Positions 33,228 to 41,354 of a stretch of DNA of 55,809 nucleotides are shown here, one piece after another. Each line of letters starts with the position of its first letter. Within the stretch, counting starts at the first letter, position 1. The stretch lies in assembly GCF_003003075.1 (NCBI RefSeq), contig NZ_PVTX01000015.1:1-55809 (forward strand). The letters are read 5' to 3'. A model generated the notes under the pieces. It ran no database searches and was not told the origin of the DNA. It worked only from the letters and a program-made list of their open reading frames with translations. The translations under genes and the position numbers were made by a program. The DNA is from Isoptericola halotolerans (lineage in GTDB: Bacteria; Actinomycetota; Actinomycetes; Actinomycetales; Cellulomonadaceae).

Positions 33228-34460
33228 ATGACTCTCACCACCCCGGCCACCACCCCGCAGACCCACGCCGCCGCTGCTCTTGCGGTACCCGAGGTGCTGG
33301 ACGCCGACTTCTACGGTTTCCAGGACCTCCTGACCCCCGTGGAGCAGGAAGCCGTCGGCCGCGTCCGCGACTTCATGGAGCGCGAGGTGCGCCCCCTCGC
33401 CGACGACTACTGGGACCGCGCCGAGTGCCCGGTCCACCTGTTCAAGCCCTTCGCCGAGCTCGGCTCGGTCGGCGCTGCCTGGTCCGAGACCAGGCAGTTC
33501 GAGAACTCCGCGGTGTTCCGCGGCTGGGTCGGCATGGAGCTCGCGCGGGTGGACTCCTCCTTCTGCACCTTCATCGGCGTCTCCAGCGGGCTGGCGATGA
33601 GCTCGATCGGTCTGGGCGGTTCGCCGGAGCAGCGGGCCGCGTGGCTCCCGCCCATGGCGCGCGGCGACCTCATCGGTGCCTTCGGTCTCACCGAGCCGCT
33701 GTCCGGGTCCGACACGGCCCGTGGCCTGCGCACCACCGCCACGCGGCACGGCGACACCTGGGTGCTCGACGGCGCCAAGCGCTGGATCGGCAACGCGACG
33801 TTCGCGGACGTCGTCGTCATCTGGGCCAAGGACACGGCCGACGACCAGGTCAAGGGCTTCATGGTCCGCAAGGGCACGCCCGGCTTCACCGCCACGAAGA
33901 TCGAGCGCAAGCAGTCGCTGCGCATCGTGCAGAACGCAGACATCACGCTCGAGAACGTCGAGATCGCCGAGTCCGACCGGCTCCAGGGCATCAACAGCTT
34001 CAAGGACCTGGCCAACGTGCTGCGCGTGACCCGCGACGGCGTCTCGTGGCAGGCGCTCGGCACCATGATCGGCGCCTACGAGGCCGCCGTGACGTACACC
34101 AAGGAGCGCGAGCAGTTCGGGAACCCGATCGCGTCCTACCAGCTGGTCCAGGACAAGCTCGCCACCGGGCTCGGGAACATCACCGCCAGCATCGCGATGT
34201 GCGTCCGCCTCGCGCAGATGCAGGACGAGGGCACCCAGCGCGACCAGCACGCCGCGCTGGCCAAGGCGTTCGTCACCACCCGGATGCGCGAGACCGTCGC
34301 CCTGGCCCGCGAGGTCTGCGGTGGCAACGGCATCACCCTCGACACCGGGGTCGCGCGCTACTTCGCCGACGCCGAGGCCGTCTACACGTTCGAGGGCACC
34401 CGGGACATGAACCAGCTCATCGTCGGGCGTTCGATCACGGGCCACGCGGCCTTCGTGTGA
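33228..34460 (+). CDS. Acyl-CoA dehydrogenase, GCDH/ACX4-like
   Basis: 410 residues. FAD-binding FGLTEPLSGSDTARGLRTTA and AKRWIGNATFADVVVIWAK; the C-terminal end YTFEGTRDMNQLIVGRSITG carries the catalytic Glu in the position typical of glutaryl-CoA dehydrogenases. The substrate loop reads VDSSFCTFIGVSSGLAMSSI. True glutaryl-CoA enzymes have an Arg here (GYRSAMSVQ), so the enzyme more likely oxidises a short neutral acyl-CoA, as plant ACX4 does. ATG follows GGAGC. First gene of a pair with the thiolase; divergent from its presumed TetR regulator. Confidence 0.92.
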   Translation: MTLTTPATTPQTHAAAALAVPEVLDADFYGFQDLLTPVEQEAVGRVRDFMEREVRPLADDYWDRAECPVHLFKPFAELGSVGAAWSETRQFENSAVFRGWVGMELARVDSSFCTFIGVSSGLAMSSIGLGGSPEQRAAWLPPMARGDLIGAFGLTEPLSGSDTARGLRTTATRHGDTWVLDGAKRWIGNATFADVVVIWAKDTADDQVKGFMVRKGTPGFTATKIERKQSLRIVQNADITLENVEIAESDRLQGINSFKDLANVLRVTRDGVSWQALGTMIGAYEAAVTYTKEREQFGNPIASYQLVQDKLATGLGNITASIAMCVRLAQMQDEGTQRDQHAALAKAFVTTRMRETVALAREVCGGNGITLDTGVARYFADAEAVYTFEGTRDMNQLIVGRSITGHAAFV

Positions 34461-34507
34461 ACCGAAGACTCGCGCGACACGAACTCGTCTGAGAGAGGAC
34501 CCAGATC

Positions 34508-35731
34508 ATGACCGAGGCCTACATCGTGGCCACCGCGCGCTCTCCCATCGGGCGCGCGTACAAGGGGTCGCTGCGCGAGCTGCGCGCCGACGACCTCGCC
34601 GCCCAGATGGTGCGCGCCGCCCTGGACAAGGTGCCGGCGCTCGACCCCGCCCGCATCGACGACCTCATCCTCGGCTGCGGCCTGCCCGGCGGCGAGCAGG
34701 GGATGAACATGGGGCGGATCGTCGCCGTCCTCCTCGGGCTCGACTCCGTCCCCGGGACCACCGTGACCCGCTACTGCTCGTCCAGTGTGCAGTCGACCCG
34801 CATGGCCTTCCACGCCATCAAGGCCGGCGAGGGCGACGTCTTCGTCTCCGCGGGCGCCGAGTCCGTCAGCCGCATGGTCAAGGGCTCGTCGGACTACATC
34901 GAGGGTCAGGACCTGGAGAACCCGCGCTTCGCCGGCGCCACCGAGCGCACGGCCAAGCGCGCCGTCGGGGGAGCGCCCGTCTGGTCCGACCCGCGCGCCG
35001 ACGGTGAGCTGCCCGACGCCTACATCGCCATGGGGCAGACGGCGGAGAACCTCGCCTCCGTGCACGGCATCAGCCGCGCCGAGCAGGACGAGTTCGCCGC
35101 CCGCTCCCAGCAGCGGGCCGAGCGGGCGATCGCGGACGGCTTCTGGTCGCGCGAGATCACCCCCGTGACGCTGCCGGACGGCACCGTCGTGTCGGCCGAC
35201 GACGGCCCGCGGCCCGGGACCACCGTCGAGAAGCTCGCGGGGCTGGACCCGGTGTTCCGGCCCGACGGCACCGTGACCGCGGGCAACGCCTGCCCGCTCA
35301 ACGACGGTGCCGCCGCGCTCGTCGTCGTCTCCGGCCGTGTGGTCGAGGAGCTGGGCCTGCAGCCGATCGCCCGGATCGTGTCCACCGGCGTCACCGGGCT
35401 GTCCCCGGAGATCATGGGGCTCGGGCCCGTCGAGGCGAGCCGGCAGGCCCTCGACCGAGCGGGTCTGACGATCGACGACATGGACCTGGTGGAGATCAAC
35501 GAGGCGTTCGCCGCCCAGGTGATCCCGTCGGCCCGCGAGCTGGGCATCGACGAGGACAGGCTCAACGTGCACGGCGGGGCGATCGCCGTCGGGCACCCGT
35601 TCGGCATGACCGGGGCACGCATCACCACCACCCTGCTCAACGGCCTGGAGTCGACCGGCGGTCGCTACGGCCTGGAGACGATGTGCGTCGGTGGCGGCCA
35701 GGGGATGGCCATGGTGCTCGAGCGGCTCTGA
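34508..35731 (+). CDS. Acetyl-CoA C-acyltransferase (thiolase)
   Basis: 407 residues. Acyl-accepting Cys in TRYCSSSVQSTRMAF (about residue 92), GGAIAVGHPFGMTGAR with the catalytic His, and ETMCVGGGQGMAMVLERL with the second Cys. NEAFAAQV is also conserved. Cleaves 3-ketoacyl-CoA with CoA in beta-oxidation, or the reverse. ATG follows GAGAGGAC, 47 nt after the acyl-CoA dehydrogenase stop. Confidence 0.95.
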   Translation: MTEAYIVATARSPIGRAYKGSLRELRADDLAAQMVRAALDKVPALDPARIDDLILGCGLPGGEQGMNMGRIVAVLLGLDSVPGTTVTRYCSSSVQSTRMAFHAIKAGEGDVFVSAGAESVSRMVKGSSDYIEGQDLENPRFAGATERTAKRAVGGAPVWSDPRADGELPDAYIAMGQTAENLASVHGISRAEQDEFAARSQQRAERAIADGFWSREITPVTLPDGTVVSADDGPRPGTTVEKLAGLDPVFRPDGTVTAGNACPLNDGAAALVVVSGRVVEELGLQPIARIVSTGVTGLSPEIMGLGPVEASRQALDRAGLTIDDMDLVEINEAFAAQVIPSARELGIDEDRLNVHGGAIAVGHPFGMTGARITTTLLNGLESTGGRYGLETMCVGGGQGMAMVLERL

Positions 35732-35762
35732 CCCTCTCCCGGGCAGCACGGCGCACGTCCCT

Positions 35763-35820
35763 TCGGCAGGAAGCAACCAGCTCGGCACGCATGCGTGCCG
35801 AGCTGGTTGCTTCCTGCCGA
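35763..35820. terminator. 58-bp perfect palindrome
   Basis: Two exact 29-bp arms with no loop, starting TCGGCAGGAAGCAACCAGC and centred on GCATGC (about 35792). It fills the space between the thiolase and the convergent oxidase-like gene, touching the stop codon of the latter. A bidirectional terminator is the simplest reading. Confidence 0.7.
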
Positions 35821-36309
35821 TCAGAGTTCCGGCCCGGACTCGACCCACTCTCCGTCGCGCATGAGGTTCCGCCCGCGCATCTCGTCCACCTCGCGCCACG
35901 CCTGTATCCGCACAGGCCGCAGGACGAGGTAGACGTAGCCGTCCGGGTCGGTGCGCGGGTCCCAGTCCGCCTGAGCGGCGTACCTCTCGCCCAGGTCGGC
36001 CTGCGCGTCCGCCACCGGGACGGTCTGCTCGACGACGGCGTCGACCAGCACCACGTCGCGGGTGTGGCCGAGCGCGAGCCGTGTGCTGAGGGACGCGGCG
36101 ACGTTGCGTGCCGTGCGGGACGATGCCGGCAGCGCGAGCACCACCCGTTCGCGCCACCAGACCAGGGACAGCGGGACCAGGTACGGCTGCGCTGCGCCGT
36201 CGTCGTCCGACGACGCCGAGGCCACCCAGGCGTCGCAGGCCGGGCTCCGGAGCATGGCCAGGGTGTCGGCGATGCGCTGCTGACGGGTGCGCGGAGCGTC
36301 GGTGGTCAT
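35821..36309 (-). CDS. Pyridoxamine 5'-phosphate oxidase-fold protein
   Basis: 162 residues. The split-barrel flavin fold is suggested by RSPACDAWVASASSDDDGAAQPYLVPLSLVWWRERVVLALPASSRTARNVAASLSTRLALGHTRDVVLVDAVVE. Such small proteins bind FMN, F420 or heme and act as reductases of unknown substrate. The open frame continues to 36507 but ATG 36309 gives the family's N-terminus. It stands alone, 46 nt downstream of the MaoC gene in the same direction. Confidence 0.8.
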   Translation of the reverse strand: MTTDAPRTRQQRIADTLAMLRSPACDAWVASASSDDDGAAQPYLVPLSLVWWRERVVLALPASSRTARNVAASLSTRLALGHTRDVVLVDAVVEQTVPVADAQADLGERYAAQADWDPRTDPDGYVYLVLRPVRIQAWREVDEMRGRNLMRDGEWVESGPEL

Positions 36310-36355
36310 GACGCCATCCTGCCCGACCCGCTCCGGGCCGGGCAGGACGCGCTGC

Positions 36356-36835
36356 TCAGTGCTCGGGGACGTACAGCGCCAGGGACTCGGCCACGAGCGC
36401 CGGCTTGCCGGCACCCTCGATCTCGATCGTGACCGTCGCGGCGAGCCGGACGCCCTGGGCGGTGTGCTCCGCGCCCGTGATCTCAGTGGTCGCACGGATC
36501 CGGGCACCGGCCGGCACCGGGGTGAGGAACCGCACCTTGTCCAGCCCGTAGTTGACGGCCATCGCGACGTCGCCGACCTCGATCAGCTCGCCCGTGAGGC
36601 GGGGGAGCAGCGACAGCGTCAGGAAGCCGTGCGCGATCGTCGTGCCGAACGGCCCCGCGGCCGCCCGCTCGGCGTCCAGGTGGATCCACTGGTGGTCCTC
36701 GGTCGCGTCGGCGAACGCGGCGATCCGGTCCTGGTCGATGGTGAACCACTCGCCGGTGGCCTGCTGCCCGACGGCGTCGGCGAGCGCCGCGGGGTTCGCG
36801 ACCTGGATGACGCCGTTCACGCTCTGCGCGGTCAT
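36356..36835 (-). CDS. MaoC-family (R)-specific enoyl-CoA hydratase
   Basis: 159 residues, single hotdog domain. The hydratase motif is FADATEDHQWIHLDAERAAAGPFGTTIAHGFLTLSLLP, with Asp and His at the D-x4-H spacing of MaoC/PhaJ enzymes. Adds water to trans-2-enoyl-CoA to give (R)-3-hydroxyacyl-CoA. ATG overlaps the stop of the upstream SDR gene (ATGA). Third gene of the ADH-SDR-MaoC operon. Confidence 0.93.
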   Translation of the reverse strand: MTAQSVNGVIQVANPAALADAVGQQATGEWFTIDQDRIAAFADATEDHQWIHLDAERAAAGPFGTTIAHGFLTLSLLPRLTGELIEVGDVAMAVNYGLDKVRFLTPVPAGARIRATTEITGAEHTAQGVRLAATVTIEIEGAGKPALVAESLALYVPEH

Positions 36836-37593
36836 GCCTTCGGCCCTCCCGCGACGTACAGCACCTGGCCGTTGGTGAAGCCGGCCTCGTCGGAGCAGAA
36901 GAACGACACGGCGGCCGCGATGTCCTCGGGCTGCCCGACGCGTCCGGCGGGCACCTCCTTGGCCATGTGCGCCAGGAAGTCCTCCAGCGGGACGCCGACG
37001 CGCGCGGCGGTCTCGGCGATCATGTCCGTCGCGATGACGCCGGGGGCCACCGCGTTGGCGGTGACGCCGAACTTGCCGAGCTCGATCGCGAGGGTCTTGG
37101 TGAAGCCCTGCATGCCCGCCTTGGCCGCGGCGTAGTTGGCCTGGCCCCGGTTGCCGAGCGCCGACGTGCTGGACAGGTTGACGATGCGACCCCAGCCGGC
37201 GTCGATCATGTGCTTCTGCACGGCGCGGGTCACCAGGAAGGCGCCGCGCAGGTGGACGCCGAGCACGGCGTCCCAGTCGTCGGTGGACATCTTGAACAGC
37301 AGGTTGTCGCGCAGGATCCCGGCGTTGTTGACCAGGATGGTCGGGGCGCCGAGCTCGGTGACCACGCGTTCCACGGCGGCGGTGACGGCGTCCTCGTCCG
37401 CCACGTCGACGCCGACGCCGATCGCGCGGTGCCCGTCCGCGGTGAGCTTCGCGGCGGTCTCGGCGGCGACGTCCTCGAGCAGGTCGAGCACGGCGACGGC
37501 GTGGCCGTCGGCCGCGAGGCGGGCGGCGGTCGCGGCGCCGATGCCGCGGGCACCGCCGGTGACGACGGCGACGCGGGGGGTGGTGCTGGTCAT
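36832..37593 (-). CDS. FabG-like 3-oxoacyl/3-hydroxyacyl reductase (SDR)
   Basis: 253 residues. TGGARGIG, LVNNAGILRDNLLFKMSTDDWDAVLGVHLRGAF, Ser in NLSSTSALGN and YAAAKAG (Y-x3-K) match PhaB/FabG4-type enzymes; N-A-V-A-P-G-x-I-x-T is present. Likely acts as (R)-3-hydroxyacyl-CoA dehydrogenase with the MaoC hydratase that is translated by overlap. ATG lies within the ADH stop (37590-37593 overlap). Confidence 0.93.
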   Translation of the reverse strand: MTSTTPRVAVVTGGARGIGAATAARLAADGHAVAVLDLLEDVAAETAAKLTADGHRAIGVGVDVADEDAVTAAVERVVTELGAPTILVNNAGILRDNLLFKMSTDDWDAVLGVHLRGAFLVTRAVQKHMIDAGWGRIVNLSSTSALGNRGQANYAAAKAGMQGFTKTLAIELGKFGVTANAVAPGVIATDMIAETAARVGVPLEDFLAHMAKEVPAGRVGQPEDIAAAVSFFCSDEAGFTNGQVLYVAGGPKA

Positions 37594-38720
37594 GCGGGTG
37601 TCCTCTCGTCGAAGGTGATCAGCTGGCGCAGCTCCTCGCCGGCGGCGAGGCGGTCCAGCGCGCGGGGCAGCTCGTCCAGCCCGATGCGGGCGGAGACGAG
37701 TCGTTCCAGCGGCAGTCGTCCTGCTCGCCAGAGTTCCACGTAGCGGGGGATGTCGCGGCTCGGGACGGCCGAGCCGAGGTAGGAGCCGACGACGGTGCGG
37801 GCCTCGGCGGTCAGGCTCAGCGGGGAGATGCTCGCCCGGGCGTCCGGGCCGGGCAGGCCGACGGTGACGGTGGTGCCGCCGGGGGCGGTCAGGGCGTAGG
37901 CGGTCTCGAAGGCGCGGGCGTTCCCGGCGGCCTCGACGACGACGGGGGCCCTCACCCCGGTGTCGAGCGCCTCGGCCGGCGTGAGGGCGCGGGCGCCCAG
38001 CTCGCGGGCGAGGTCGAGCTTGGCGGGGACCATGTCGATGCCGATCACCTCGTGGCCGAGCGCCGCGGCCACCAGGAGCGCGGCCATGCCGACACCCCCG
38101 AGCCCGACGACGGCGACGGCCTCACCCGTGGCGGGCCGGCCCGCGTTGAGCACGGCGCCGCCACCGGTGAGCACCGCGCAGCCGAGCAGCGCCGCGACGT
38201 CCGCGGGGACGTCGTCGGGCACGGGGACCACGGACGTGGCCGACACGACGGCGTGGGTGGCGAAGGCGCTCACGCCCAGGTGATGGTGCACGTCGGCGCC
38301 GTCGCGGTGCAGGCGGCGCACACCGCCGACGAGCTCGCCGACGACGTTGGCCGCGGACCCCACGGAGCAGGGCAGGCGGCCGTCGGTGGCGCACTCCGCG
38401 CACCGCCCGCAGCGCGGCAGGAAGGTCATGACGACGCGGGTGCCGACGGCGATGCCTGCGTCAGCCGGGGCGTCGGTGCCCGGGCCCACGGCCTCGACGA
38501 TCCCGGCGGCCTCGTGGCCGAGCAGCATCGGGGTGGGGCGCACGCGGTTGCCGTCGACGACGGAGAGGTCGGAGTGGCACAACCCGGCGGCTTCGATGCG
38601 GACCCTGAGCTCGCCGGGTCCGGGCGGGTCGAGCTCGAGCGGCCCCACGGTGAGCGGGCGCGAGTCGGCCCAGGGGGCGGGTGCTCCGCAGCGTTCCAGC
38701 ACGGCACCGGTGATCTGCAC
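37590..38720 (-). CDS. Zinc-dependent alcohol dehydrogenase
   Basis: 376 residues, medium-chain type. Catalytic zinc residues in GLCHSDLSVVDG and GHEAAGIVEAVGPG; structural zinc Cys set CGRCAECATDGRLPC; cofactor loop GLGGVGMAALLVAAALGHEVIGIDM with an Asp that suggests NAD. It resembles class III-like long-chain alcohol dehydrogenases. GTG 38720 has GGAGG 7 nt upstream. First gene of the operon with FabG-like and MaoC genes, under operator site 4. Confidence 0.93.
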   Translation of the reverse strand: MQITGAVLERCGAPAPWADSRPLTVGPLELDPPGPGELRVRIEAAGLCHSDLSVVDGNRVRPTPMLLGHEAAGIVEAVGPGTDAPADAGIAVGTRVVMTFLPRCGRCAECATDGRLPCSVGSAANVVGELVGGVRRLHRDGADVHHHLGVSAFATHAVVSATSVVPVPDDVPADVAALLGCAVLTGGGAVLNAGRPATGEAVAVVGLGGVGMAALLVAAALGHEVIGIDMVPAKLDLARELGARALTPAEALDTGVRAPVVVEAAGNARAFETAYALTAPGGTTVTVGLPGPDARASISPLSLTAEARTVVGSYLGSAVPSRDIPRYVELWRAGRLPLERLVSARIGLDELPRALDRLAAGEELRQLITFDERTPA

Positions 38721-38768
38721 GGTACGACCTCCTCGTCGTGTGTCCTCAGGGTAGAGACTCGTGCGGCC

Positions 38769-38790
38769 AGCATACCGACCGCGCGGTATG
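38769..38790 (-). promoter_or_regulatory. Operator site 4, perfect dyad
   Basis: CATACCG-ACCGCG-CGGTATG (38771-38790) with perfect 7-bp arms. On the minus strand the right arm continues into TATGCT (38774-38769), a -10 box for the alcohol dehydrogenase operon that starts at 38720. Identical arms to site 3. Confidence 0.75.
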
Positions 38791-38840
38791 GACCGGTACC
38801 GGACGCCGTCGCAACCTCGCCGGGGCGCTGAGCAGTGCGG

Positions 38841-38895
38841 TTGACACCCGCCGTGCGGGAGCGTGTACTGAAGCCAGGTTCGAACAAGCGTTCGA
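38841..38895 (+). promoter_or_regulatory. SOS promoter with perfect LexA box
   Basis: TTGACA (38841-38846), 17-nt spacer, TGTACT (38864-38869), and the palindrome TCGAAC-AAGC-GTTCGA (38880-38895). The box matches the Gram-positive/actinobacterial LexA consensus exactly and lies just after the -10 box, where bound LexA would block initiation. It controls the mutasome cassette starting at 38947. Confidence 0.92.
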
Positions 38896-38946
38896 TCCTC
38901 TGCCGGACGTCCAGACCGACAGCTCGACCGCCGGGAGGGAGGCCGC

Positions 38947-39741
38947 ATGAGCGTCGTCCCCGAGGTCCGTCCCGTGCCGAGCCCGAGCCGCACGGGCCAC
39001 GCGACCCCTCACGGCGACCGTCGCTCGCGAGCGCTGGCCGCGCTGCGGGCCGCGGAGCAGGGGAGCGTCCGTCCCGCGCAGCACGAGAACCGGCCGTCGG
39101 TGCCGGTGCCGGCCCCGGACGGCCGGACCACCCCGGCCCGCCCGGTGCACCCCGCCCTCGCCCCGCTGCTGCCCGGCGGGCTGCCGAGCGGCGGGGTCCT
39201 CACCGTGCAGGGCTCCACCAGCCTGCTGCTCGCCCTGCTCGCCACCGCCTCCCGCGGCGGCGCCTGGGTGGCCTTCGTCGGCGCACCCGCCGTCGGGATG
39301 CTCGCCGCCGCCGACGTCGGGATCTCGCTCGAGCGCACGGCCGTCGTCCCCGACCCCGGCCCGGACGCCCCCGCCGTGCTCGCCGCGCTGCTCGACGGCA
39401 TGGACGTGCTCGTCGTCGGGCCACGGGCCGCGCTCGCCGACGCCGACCGCCGGCGCCTCGCCGCCCGCACCCGCCAGCGCGACGCCGTCCTGGTCACCAC
39501 CGAGCGGTGGCCTGGGGCGCACGTCGTGCTCGACGCCCGCGGCGGGGCCTGGTCGGGCGCCGACGCCGGCGCCGGGTGGCTGCGTCGGCGCACCCTGTCG
39601 GTGCTACGCACCGGACGGGGCGCCGCGGCCCGGCCCGTGGAGATCGACGTGGAGGTGCCGGTCGGCGGCGACGTCCCGTCGGCGTTCGCCGCTCCGGCCG
39701 GTCGGCGCGGTGCCCCTGGTCGAGATCTGAGGGTCGCATGA
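38947..39741 (+). CDS. ImuA'-like accessory protein of the mutasome
   Basis: 264 residues. A RecA-like central part is visible: GGLPSGGVLTVQGSTSLLLALLATASRGGAWVAFVGAP, with a degenerate Walker A, and LLDGMDVLVVGPRAALADADRRRLAARTRQRDAVLVTT. The first 55 residues are basic and low in complexity. In mycobacteria ImuA' recruits ImuB and DnaE2 to stalled replication forks for mutagenic lesion bypass. Start has GGGAGGG upstream and overlaps the next gene by 4 nt at its end. Confidence 0.85.
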   Translation: MSVVPEVRPVPSPSRTGHATPHGDRRSRALAALRAAEQGSVRPAQHENRPSVPVPAPDGRTTPARPVHPALAPLLPGGLPSGGVLTVQGSTSLLLALLATASRGGAWVAFVGAPAVGMLAAADVGISLERTAVVPDPGPDAPAVLAALLDGMDVLVVGPRAALADADRRRLAARTRQRDAVLVTTERWPGAHVVLDARGGAWSGADAGAGWLRRRTLSVLRTGRGAAARPVEIDVEVPVGGDVPSAFAAPAGRRGAPGRDLRVA

Positions 39742-41354
39742 GCACCCGCACCGCGGTGCTCTGGGTGCCGGACTGGCCGGTCGTGGCGGCGCTGGCTGCG
39801 GCCGGGCTGGACGCGCACGTGCCGGCCGCCGTCCTCGGAGCGCCGTCGCGGGGCGGGACGACGGCGGGACGCAGCGTCGTGGCGACCTCCGCCGTCGCGC
39901 GCAGCGCCGGGGTGCGTCGCGGCATGCGCCGCCGCCAGGCGCAGGAGGCCTGCCCCGACCTGGTGCTGCTGGAGGCCGACGACGAACGCGACGCCCGGAC
40001 CTTCGAGCCCGTGGCGGTCGCTGCCGAGACCGTCGTGGCAGGCCTCGAGGTCGCCCGCCCCGGCCTGCTGCTCCTGCCGGCCGGGGGTGCGGCGCGCTAC
40101 CACGGCACCGAGCGGGCGCTGGCCGAACGGCTCGTCGCCGCGGCGGCCGAGGCGGGCCACGAGTGCCAGGTCGGGGTGGCCGACGGCCTGCTCGCCGCGG
40201 TGCTCGCGGCCCGGGACGACGCCGTCGTGCCGCCCGGCGGCTCGCCGGCGGCCCTCGCCGGGCGCCCGGTGGGCGAGCTCGTGCACGCCGTGTGCGACCC
40301 GGGCGTGGTCGCCGCCGTGCGGGACGCCGTCGGGCTGTGGTGGCGGCTCGGGCTGCACACGCTCGGGGACCTGGCGGCCCTGCCCGCGGCGAGCGTGACC
40401 GCCCGGTTCGGCGATCTCGGTGCCTGGGCGCACCGGTTGGCCCGCGGCGAGGACGAGCGCCCGCCTGCCCGACGTCGCCCCGAGGCCGACCTGGCCGTCG
40501 CCACCGAGCTCGACCCGCCCGCCGACCGGGTGGACGTCGCCGCGTTCGCCGCCCGCCGGCTCGCCGAGGAGCTGCACGCGCTGCTCGTCGCCCACGGGGT
40601 GGCCTGCGGTCGCCTGCGCATCACCGCGCGCACGACCGAGGGCGAGCTGGAGCGGCTCTGGCGCACCGACACCGCGGCCGGGGGACTGCCCGCCGCGCGG
40701 ATCACCGACCGGGTGCGCTGGCAGCTCGAGGGCTGGCTGACCGACGGCGCGCGCCGACGTACCGGGGTCGAGGGATCGCCCGAGGTCGCGCCGCTGGTGC
40801 ACCTCGCGCTCGCCGCGGAGGACGTCGCCCCCGCCGGCACGCACCAGCCCAGCCTGTGGGGCGCGGACGCCGGGCAGGACGCCCGCGCCCGCCAGGCCCT
40901 GGACCGTGTGCAGGGGCTGCTCGGCGGCGACGCCGTGCTCACCGTCCGGCGCGCCGGCGGGCGTGACCCGCGCACCCGCGTCCGGCTCGTGCCCTACGGC
41001 GAGGACACCGCGGTCGACCGGCCAGCGGACCGGCCGTGGCCGGGCGCGCTGCCCAGCCCGGCCCCCGCCACCCTGCTGCCCGAACCTGCCGCCGCCCGCC
41101 TGCTCGACGCCGTCGGTGGCGACGTCGTCGTCGACGCCCGGCTCGCCCGCCACGGCGACCCCGCCCGGGTGCGTTGGGACGACGGCGAGCACGACGTCGT
41201 CGGCTGGGCCGGCCCGTGGCCGCTCGCCGAACGCTGGTGGGCGCCGGACGGCGGCACCCGGCGGGTGCACCTGCAGGTGCTGCTCGACGACGGGCGCGGG
41301 CTGCTGCTGGCCCAGGTCGGTGGGGCGTGGCAGGTGGAGGCGCTCTATGACTGA
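39738..41354 (+). CDS. imuB: ImuB, Y-family polymerase-like mutasome hub
   Basis: 538 residues. The Y-family palm starts TAVLWVPDWPVVAALAAAG but the paired Asp of active polymerases is absent, as expected for ImuB. Fingers/thumb segments such as ARSAGVRRGMRRRQAQEACPDLVLLEAD and LGLHTLGDLAALPAASVTARFG follow. Near residue 369 is QPSLWG, the beta-clamp-binding motif known from mycobacterial ImuB (QLPLWG). ImuB links DnaE2 to the clamp. ATGA overlap with ImuA'. Confidence 0.92.
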   Translation: MSTRTAVLWVPDWPVVAALAAAGLDAHVPAAVLGAPSRGGTTAGRSVVATSAVARSAGVRRGMRRRQAQEACPDLVLLEADDERDARTFEPVAVAAETVVAGLEVARPGLLLLPAGGAARYHGTERALAERLVAAAAEAGHECQVGVADGLLAAVLAARDDAVVPPGGSPAALAGRPVGELVHAVCDPGVVAAVRDAVGLWWRLGLHTLGDLAALPAASVTARFGDLGAWAHRLARGEDERPPARRRPEADLAVATELDPPADRVDVAAFAARRLAEELHALLVAHGVACGRLRITARTTEGELERLWRTDTAAGGLPAARITDRVRWQLEGWLTDGARRRTGVEGSPEVAPLVHLALAAEDVAPAGTHQPSLWGADAGQDARARQALDRVQGLLGGDAVLTVRRAGGRDPRTRVRLVPYGEDTAVDRPADRPWPGALPSPAPATLLPEPAAARLLDAVGGDVVVDARLARHGDPARVRWDDGEHDVVGWAGPWPLAERWWAPDGGTRRVHLQVLLDDGRGLLLAQVGGAWQVEALYD

